Below, piece after piece: positions 58,816-64,000 of a DNA stretch of 64,000 nucleotides. The translations under genes and the position numbers were made by a program. Under the pieces are notes generated by a model that saw nothing but the letters and a program-made list of their open reading frames with translations, had not been told where the DNA came from and did no database searches. Location of the stretch: the NCBI GenBank assembly GCA_020831775.1, contig JAFIFZ010000015.1, positions 1 to 64,000 of the forward strand, written 5' to 3'. Source of the DNA: Phycisphaerales bacterium (GTDB lineage: Bacteria; Planctomycetota; Phycisphaerae; Phycisphaerales; UBA1924). How positions within the stretch are numbered: position 1 is the first letter of the stretch; each line of letters starts with the position of its first letter.

Positions 58816-61371
58816 TCAGGCCGCGTCGCGACGGCGCTCGTGCGACTGCTCTCTCGGGTCGACCCACTGGGCCTCGTCGAGGAGGATGTCGAGCTTGGTG
58901 CGCAGCTCGTGGTCGCGGCTGGCCTTGGCCATCTTCCGCCAGATCGTCGAGCCGAACATCAGGGTCAGCAACGCGGCGAGGCACACCCCCACCGCCGCGT
59001 ACATCGGGCGACTGGTGTCCAGCGGCTCGCCGGCGACCGGCGTTTCGGCCATGGCGGTGGTGACGCCCACGGCTCGACGCTGCCTGGCGGCGTTGGACTC
59101 TGAGATCAGCGCCCTGGCGATGGTGTCCAGCTCTCGTTCGGTCTGGGCCTTGCCCGGGCCGCGCAGCTCCAACTCCAGACGCCCAGGTTCGACCGAGAGC
59201 TGGGTCATGTTGCGGGTGAGCCGATGGGCGAGCGTTCCGGCCTCGGACCGTTCGATCAGGCCCCGCTGGGTCAGGCGATCGGCGGCCCGCTCAAGGAAAC
59301 GCGGATCGCTCAGCAGCTCCATGTGGTAACGCTGCCACTCGGCTCGTTCCTCGTTGGAGATCCGCCTGCCGTCGGCCTCGGCGACGATGACGGTGCGTGC
59401 GGCGTAGGTCGCGGGCGCCGCCTGGCCGGCGATCATCCACGACAGGGCCGAGAGGGCGAGCAGGGTGACGGCGCTGGCCGCAACGATCCAGGCCGCACTG
59501 GTGCCGGCCCGCTTGGACTCGATCTTCTCACGGAGCTCTTCTGTTTCCCGTCTCGCCGCGAGCACCTCGGCCCGCATCGACAACACTTCCTCGCACTGGG
59601 CGAAGCGCTGGGTGAGCAACTCGCTCGCCTTGCGGATCTTGGCCGACTGGCGGTTGATCAGCTTCTTGCAGAGCTGGAGTCGCTCCCGCCGCCGGCGGAC
59701 CCAATCGTTGCTCGACACGGCGCTGGGGTGGGCGCCGATGTCCGCGCGGGCGCGGTCGAGCCCGGATTCGAGATCGGTAATCCGCTGGTGGGCCTCTTCG
59801 AGCTGGCCCTCGGCGATCTCAAGCCGCTGAGTCAGGTCGTCGCGTTCGTGCTCGGCCTTGACCTTGCCGACGCGGTGCTGCTCTGCGGCTTCGGATTTCT
59901 CCTGCAGCTTCCGGTCCAACGCCGCCAGTTCGCCTGTCAGGCGGTCGACCTCGGCAAAGAGCTGGGCCGTCTGCTCGTCCGCGTCGGTCGAGAGGTGCTC
60001 ACGCTCGCGCGTCGCCCGCTCCAGATCGACCTCGAGCTTCGCGGCGTTGTCGCTCAGCTCGGCGATGCGTGATTCGAGCTCGGCGGCGCGCTGCGAGAGC
60101 GCGTTGCGTTCTTCCTCCAGCGCCCGGCGCTGCTTGCCGAGGTTGGCGGCGGCTTCGGCGGCCTTGGCGTGGTCGGACCTGGCGTGGTCGGCCTCGGCCT
60201 CGGCCTCGGTGACCTTGTAACGCAGCGCCGAGACCTCCGAGCGCAGGGCGTCGGCGTGCTCCTGCATCCGCTCGCGCTCCGCGACGGATTGTTCGAGCTC
60301 CAGACGCAATGTCTCGGCGTCGCCGATCTCGTCGGCCCGTTCTTCCAGCTCGCTCTCTCGTTGGCCGAGTTCGTCGGCGAGGCCGTCCAGCTCGGCCTTG
60401 CGTCCGTCGAGCGCCTCGCGCTCCCGACGCATCTGCTCCTCGAAATCGCTGCGCCGCGTGTCGACGGCTTCGGCCTCGGCTTCCAGCGCCGACTCGCGCC
60501 GGCCGAGCTCCTGGTCGCGCTTGGCAGAGGCTTCTTCCTGCTCGACAACCCCGCGCTCGCGTTCGTCGAGAGCCGCACGCTCCTCATCGCAGCGCTGGCG
60601 GAAGCGACGCTCTTCCTCTTCAAGCTCCGAGACTCGTTCGAGGAGATGGGCCTCTCGTTCGCCCAGCTCCTCGTCGCGCGCCTCGATCGAGCGGCGGCGG
60701 TCTTCGAGCTCGGCCTCGTGGCAGGCGAGCTTTTCTTGCCCGGATTCGATCGACTGCCTGTCACGCGCCAGCGCGTCTTTCGCTTCCTGGAGGGAGGCCC
60801 GCTCGGCGTCGATCGCGCGACGATCCTCGTCCAAGCGGCCGCGGGCCTCATTGAGCTCGGCCTCGGCCTGTTCACGCTCGCCAGCCAGCCGCTCCCGCTC
60901 CTCTTCCAGGGCGCGGCGTTGCTCGGCGAGTTCCTGCTGGAGGGCCTGCACCGATTCCCGCTCGGAGGCGATTTCTTCCCGGACCCGCCCCAGCTCTTCC
61001 TTGCTCGCCTCCTCGGCCTCGAGGAACGAGGTCTCCCGCCGGTCGAGTTCTGCGGCCTGCTCGTCGAGTTCTTGGACCTTGGCCTCCAGCGAAGATCGAC
61101 GCTGGGCCAGCTCGGCCTCGGCCCGCTCGGAGCGGTCGGAGATTTCCTGCTCGAGGGTGTCCAGCACGCGGGATCGCTCGTCGAGCTCTCGCTTGCGATG
61201 GTCGAGGATGGCCATCTCGCGCCGGTGCAGCTCGTGGGCCTTTTTCAGGGCGGTGAGCTGGGCCTCGACATCCGTAATGATGCCGAACAAGTCCTCCGGC
61301 ATCCCGTCGGGCTGGCCCCCGTTGGGGGATTGGGGCCCCGTTTCCGGATTGTGGCGGGATGCTGGGTCCAT
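58816..61371 (-). CDS. Giant coiled-coil protein with C-terminal Wzz-like membrane domain
   Basis: 851 aa. Residues about 30-540 are almost unbroken heptad-type Glu/Arg/Leu-rich coiled coil (repeats such as EEERERLAGEREQAEAELNEAR). A linker (SSNDWVRRRRERLQ) and a shorter helix lead to TM1 (about 623-647, AAWIVAASAVTLLALSALSW), an extracytoplasmic domain of about 140 residues (EWQRYHMELLSDPRFLERAADRL, GPGKAQTERELDTIARALI) and TM2 (about 790-810), an arrangement like polysaccharide co-polymerases (Wzz). The coiled coil would lie in the cytoplasm, unlike in any Wzz known to me. No polysaccharide genes adjoin. Function unknown; a membrane scaffold is possible. Confidence 0.75.
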   Translation of the reverse strand: MDPASRHNPETGPQSPNGGQPDGMPEDLFGIITDVEAQLTALKKAHELHRREMAILDHRKRELDERSRVLDTLEQEISDRSERAEAELAQRRSSLEAKVQELDEQAAELDRRETSFLEAEEASKEELGRVREEIASERESVQALQQELAEQRRALEEERERLAGEREQAEAELNEARGRLDEDRRAIDAERASLQEAKDALARDRQSIESGQEKLACHEAELEDRRRSIEARDEELGEREAHLLERVSELEEEERRFRQRCDEERAALDERERGVVEQEEASAKRDQELGRRESALEAEAEAVDTRRSDFEEQMRREREALDGRKAELDGLADELGQRESELEERADEIGDAETLRLELEQSVAERERMQEHADALRSEVSALRYKVTEAEAEADHARSDHAKAAEAAANLGKQRRALEEERNALSQRAAELESRIAELSDNAAKLEVDLERATREREHLSTDADEQTAQLFAEVDRLTGELAALDRKLQEKSEAAEQHRVGKVKAEHERDDLTQRLEIAEGQLEEAHQRITDLESGLDRARADIGAHPSAVSSNDWVRRRRERLQLCKKLINRQSAKIRKASELLTQRFAQCEEVLSMRAEVLAARRETEELREKIESKRAGTSAAWIVAASAVTLLALSALSWMIAGQAAPATYAARTVIVAEADGRRISNEERAEWQRYHMELLSDPRFLERAADRLTQRGLIERSEAGTLAHRLTRNMTQLSVEPGRLELELRGPGKAQTERELDTIARALISESNAARQRRAVGVTTAMAETPVAGEPLDTSRPMYAAVGVCLAALLTLMFGSTIWRKMAKASRDHELRTKLDILLDEAQWVDPREQSHERRRDAA

Positions 61372-61640
61372 GACTGCGCTGGTCGCCGAGGCCGCGGCGA
61401 GAGGTCCTCCCGGCGTCTATCGGCAGGTCGAATGCTCTGCTGAACCGGACCCCGAAGAGAGCCAATTCAGACCCCTGCATCGGATTGCCCATATCCGGAA
61501 TTTTGCGTGGATTGGCGGAAGAACCGGGAATAGGGCCGTTTCTTTCGATATTCTCAGGTACAGCCGCGAGTCTTGTGGTCGCGGATCCGCACCATCTCGC
61601 CCAGCCGATAACCGGGCGTTGCCAGCAGGAGAACCAGGAC

Positions 61641-62258
61641 ATGAAATCGATCTGTCGCAGAGGAATGAGCACGGCCGCAGCAGTGGCCGGAGTCGTCGGC
61701 GTTCTGGCCCTTGGCGTCGCCGGGTACACGATGCTCTCTGGCGAGTGCGGGCTCAGCGCTTGCACCGTCAAGGAAGACGCCACGGTCCAGACCGTCGCCG
61801 CGTCCAAGAGCTGCTCGAGCTGCGAGAGCAAGGGCGGTTGCGGCAGCGAAGCCGAGGTCGTCCTCGCTTCGGCCGAGAAGTCCGACTGCTCCCAGACCTG
61901 CGGCGGCGAGGTCGCGTCGGGCTGCGACGGCATCTGCGACGATCTGAACAAGAACCAGAGCAAGGTCTTGGCCGCTTCGGCTCCCGCCAAGTCTGACTGC
62001 GCTCAGACCTGCGCTGGCGAGGTCGCTTCGGGCTGCGACGGCGTCTGCGACAGCCTCGACAAGAACCAGGGCAAGGTCTTGGCCGCCTCGGCCTCCGAGG
62101 CCAAGGGCTGCTGCCCGCTGATGGGCGCCGAGGTCGTGACCGCCAGCGCCACCAGCGACTGCGGCTCCAAGTGCGAGGGCGCCAAGAGCTGCTCGGACGA
62201 GAAGAAGTCCGAGTGCAAGAAGGCCGACTGCCCCATGGCCGTCGCCTCCAACGACTGA
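61641..62258 (+). CDS. Exported Cys-rich protein with 37-residue tandem repeats
   Basis: 205 aa, no family recognised. The N-terminal hydrophobic segment (AAAVAGVVGVLALGVAGYTML) is a signal peptide or anchor. The remainder holds about 20 cysteines, mostly as CxxC, CxxxC or CC pairs: SCSSC, the repeated DCxQTCxGEVASGCDGxC, GCCPLMG, DCGSKC. Two tandem copies of a 37-residue unit start near 61878 and 61989 (nearly identical DNA). The many Cys and Lys/Asp residues suggest metal binding or a disulfide-rich exported structure. AGGAG at 61626-61630 precedes ATG 61641. A strong terminator follows, so it is a single-gene unit. Confidence 0.75.
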   Translation: MKSICRRGMSTAAAVAGVVGVLALGVAGYTMLSGECGLSACTVKEDATVQTVAASKSCSSCESKGGCGSEAEVVLASAEKSDCSQTCGGEVASGCDGICDDLNKNQSKVLAASAPAKSDCAQTCAGEVASGCDGVCDSLDKNQGKVLAASASEAKGCCPLMGAEVVTASATSDCGSKCEGAKSCSDEKKSECKKADCPMAVASND

Positions 62259-62284
62259 TCGACCCTCGCAACGCGATCTACACC

Positions 62285-62321
62285 ACACCGGCCGGGGCCA
62301 GCCCCGGCCGGTGTTGTTTTT
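62285..62321 (+). terminator. Rho-independent terminator
   Basis: Long perfect GC stem (CACCGGCCGGGGC 62286-62298 with GCCCCGGCCGGTG 62301-62313) followed by TTGTTTTTGTT. Ends the Cys-rich gene. Confidence 0.93.
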
Positions 62322-62383
62322 GTTCTGACCGTTCCGGTCCCCCTGTTTGACCCCGGGCGACGCGTCGACCACACTCTCGGACC

Positions 62384-63289
62384 ATGAGCCGCATCTTCAT
62401 CGAGACCGAACGGCTCCGTCTCGCCCTGCTGCCCGGGCTCGGGGCGGCGGTCGGCGGTCTGTGGAGGCGGACGGAGGACGGCTCGTGGACGCCCATCCTG
62501 CGGCCGACGCCAGAGAATCCCTCTTCGTTTCTTGAGACCTCGATGTACCTGCTGGCGCCGTGGTCGAACCGTGTGCGGGACGGGCGGTTCCAGTTTGGGG
62601 GGCGTGAGCACCGGCTGGGGATCGACTGGCCGCAGGAAGGATGCGCCATCCACGGGCTCGTGAAGAGCCGTCCCTGGGAGATTCTTGAACGCACGCCGGT
62701 CTCGGCGTGGCTGCAGACCGACTCACGATGGTGGCCAGAGAGCGAAGAAGAGGGCGAGGCGCCGTTCGTCGACCACTTCCACGCCCGCGTGGGGTACGAG
62801 CTGACGGACAACTCGATGGCAGTCCGTCTGGAGCTGCGCCATGTCGGTTCGGTGACGATGCCCTGCGGGATCGGTTTTCACCCGCACTTTGCCGCGCCCG
62901 CTGGGACGATGCTCCGCTGCGGCGTCGAGGCCCGCTACCCGGCCGAGCGTTGCCTGCCGATCGGTCCACCCGCCGAAGACGAGATCACCGAGCACCTCCG
63001 CCGCGGCGTGCCCGTCGAGCCGATCTCACTGGACAACTGCTTCATCGGCTCGGCCGACGGCGCGACGATCACCGGCCTGCAAGGCGGCGTCCGGCTCTCG
63101 TGCTCGCGGTCGCTCACGCACACGGTGATCTACGCTCCGGGCACAGGAGAAGACTTCGTGTGCGTCGAACCGGTCACCATGGCCAACGACGGGTTCAACC
63201 TGCTCGGCAAGGGCTGGCACGACGGCGTGCGGGAGCTCAAGCCGGGCGACACGCTCATCGCCTCGATGAACATCACGCTGATCGACTGA
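62384..63289 (+). CDS. Aldose 1-epimerase / galactose-mutarotase-like protein
   Basis: 301 aa, no signal peptide. Galactose-mutarotase-like fold with the typical residues APWSNRVRDGRF, a catalytic His in AIHG, GIGFHPHF, and FVCVEPVTMANDGFNL (acid/base Glu region). These enzymes interconvert alpha and beta anomers of hexoses; some relatives act on hexose 6-phosphates, so the substrate is open. ATG 62384. It is followed after 22 bp by an EVE-domain gene in the same direction, perhaps one operon. Confidence 0.85.
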   Translation: MSRIFIETERLRLALLPGLGAAVGGLWRRTEDGSWTPILRPTPENPSSFLETSMYLLAPWSNRVRDGRFQFGGREHRLGIDWPQEGCAIHGLVKSRPWEILERTPVSAWLQTDSRWWPESEEEGEAPFVDHFHARVGYELTDNSMAVRLELRHVGSVTMPCGIGFHPHFAAPAGTMLRCGVEARYPAERCLPIGPPAEDEITEHLRRGVPVEPISLDNCFIGSADGATITGLQGGVRLSCSRSLTHTVIYAPGTGEDFVCVEPVTMANDGFNLLGKGWHDGVRELKPGDTLIASMNITLID

Positions 63290-63311
63290 CGATCGGCATC
63301 GGAGCCACACT

Positions 63312-63737
63312 GTGACGACCTATCTCCTCAAAACCGAGCCGGACGACTACAGCTACGACGACCTCGTGAAGGAGAAACGCTGCGAGTGGACCGGCGTGAA
63401 GAACCCCGCGGCGCAGGCGAACATGCGCACGATGAAAAAGGGCGACGAGGCGTTCATCTACCACACGGGAAACGAGAAGGCGATCATCGGCCTGGCCAAG
63501 GTCGTCAGCGACGCGTACCCGGACCCCGACAACCCGGGCGAGCTCACCAGCGGCGAGCCGAAGTTCGTGCTGATCGACCTCGCCCCGTCGAAGAAAGCCA
63601 AGACGCCCGTGACGCTCAAGGCGATCAAGGCCGACGAACGCTTCGCCGACTTCGCGCTCGTCAAGCAGTCGCGCCTGAGCGCGATGCCCGTGCCGAAGGA
63701 CCTCGACAAGCTGCTGCGGAAGATGGCGGGGCTCTGA
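63312..63737 (+). CDS. EVE-domain protein (PUA/YTH-like, modified-base reader)
   Basis: 141 aa, GTG start. N-terminal YLLKTEPDDYSYDDL and CEWTGVKNPAAQANMRTMKKGD, then EAFIYHTGNEKAIIGLAKVV, the standard sequence of stand-alone EVE proteins related to thymocyte nuclear protein 1. EVE domains bind modified nucleobases in DNA or RNA in an aromatic cage and occur in restriction and defence as well as housekeeping roles. No defence genes adjoin, which favours the widespread single-domain housekeeping type. Confidence 0.93.
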   Translation: MTTYLLKTEPDDYSYDDLVKEKRCEWTGVKNPAAQANMRTMKKGDEAFIYHTGNEKAIIGLAKVVSDAYPDPDNPGELTSGEPKFVLIDLAPSKKAKTPVTLKAIKADERFADFALVKQSRLSAMPVPKDLDKLLRKMAGL

Positions 63738-63761
63738 GCGATCCGGGCGCGAGGGCCGGAG

Positions 63762-64000
63762 TCAGGATTCCGAGCCGATCGGCGGCTTCCCGCCGTTGAT
63801 TGTCTGCATCGCGCCGAACCTCGCGGCGTCGCGCCCCTTGATCGACAGGACCGGGATCAGCCCGCAGGAGCGGAGCCGCGCCGACGCTCGCTCGCCGAGG
63901 TACGCCTCAGCGCTGGGCACGACGCGGCCGTCGGGGAGCGCGTGCATCGGCAGGGTGTCGAAGTCGCCGGCGGTCGACGCGTCGAACCCCCAGCCCTGCA
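63762..64000 (-). CDS. C-terminal fragment, probable TssC/VipB-like sheath protein
   Basis: Open frame that enters from beyond position 64000 and ends at 63762. The visible 79 residues include GWGFDASTAGDFDTLPMHAL, then a charged loop, AEAYLGERASARLRSCGLIPVLSIKGRDAARF and MQTINGG. The order LP-x-H, P-x-AE, ER, G-x-x-P-x-LS-x-K-x-RD-x-x-R, Q-x-I resembles the end of TssC, the large sheath subunit of type VI secretion systems and related contractile machines. The match is from memory and the fragment short; the true gene start lies outside the window. Confidence 0.5.
   Translation of the reverse strand, partial: QGWGFDASTAGDFDTLPMHALPDGRVVPSAEAYLGERASARLRSCGLIPVLSIKGRDAARFGAMQTINGGKPPIGSES

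Noticed and set aside
61868-62100. Assembly duplication in the Cys-rich gene
   Set aside because: The two repeats differ at many silent and several coding positions, so they are genuine diverged repeats.

Overview
The window is high-GC, gene-dense chromosomal DNA, most likely from a member of the Planctomycetota and probably class Phycisphaerae. This rests on several combined signs. One exported protein ends in a VPAPA...RRRR PEP-CTERM-like sorting tail, and a beta-propeller ends in a dockerin-like DFNNDGVIDADDF tail. There are two HExxH secreted proteins of the DUF1570 type, an ECF sigma factor overlapping a Ser/Thr kinase with a repeat tail, and a prepilin-type protein with a short basic leader. 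Envelope genes are Gram-negative (lpxA, Skp/OmpH-like, RND efflux, an outer-membrane barrel). No phage, IS element or CRISPR array was seen. The gene content is largely core or lineage-specific.

Layout. 0-12 kb: ileS, an NtrB/NtrC-like two-component pair, a TPR membrane protein, an unusually long valS overlapping a lipoprotein metallopeptidase, and a PEP-CTERM-like protein. 12.6-17.2 kb (minus strand): a remnant division/cell-wall cluster in the order rsmH, a triple-LysM membrane protein, an ftsL-like gene and ftsI/pbp2. 17.2-24.2 kb: sppA, skp-like, lipB, lpxA, a metallo-beta-lactamase-fold protein, a degenerate methyltransferase-like protein, rsfS and aroB. 24.4-27.1 kb: a two-gene operon that I consider the most interesting locus. 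It encodes a ParA ATPase fused to an AMPK/CBM48-type glycogen-binding module, followed by a ParA/MinD-like protein without a P-loop. 27.2-33.4 kb: exported enzymes (cyanophycinase-like, beta-helix lyase-like, S41-like, D-aminoacylase-like). 33.4-38.2 kb: two tandem SUKH-like proteins, a small membrane protein, a VWA protein and a secreted protein. 38.6-42.5 kb: two tandem chemoreceptors, one with a c-type heme motif and one that has lost it. 42.6-48.2 kb: an NRAMP-related transporter and an RND pump. 48.3-64 kb: exported propeller, ECF sigma plus kinase, tRNA-Ala(UGC), a DUF1570-like protein, OM barrel, cyclophilin, prepilin-like protein, ECF sigma plus anti-sigma, a giant coiled-coil Wzz-like protein, a Cys-rich repeat protein, an aldose-epimerase-like protein, an EVE protein, and the C-terminus of a probable TssC-like sheath protein at the right edge.

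Many gene pairs overlap by 4 bp (ATGA, GTGA or TTGA), which implies translational coupling: valS/lipoprotein, ftsL/ftsI, MBL/methyltransferase-like, ParA-CBM48/partner, MFP/RND and ECF/anti-sigma. Functional calls come from motifs read by eye. No database search was available.
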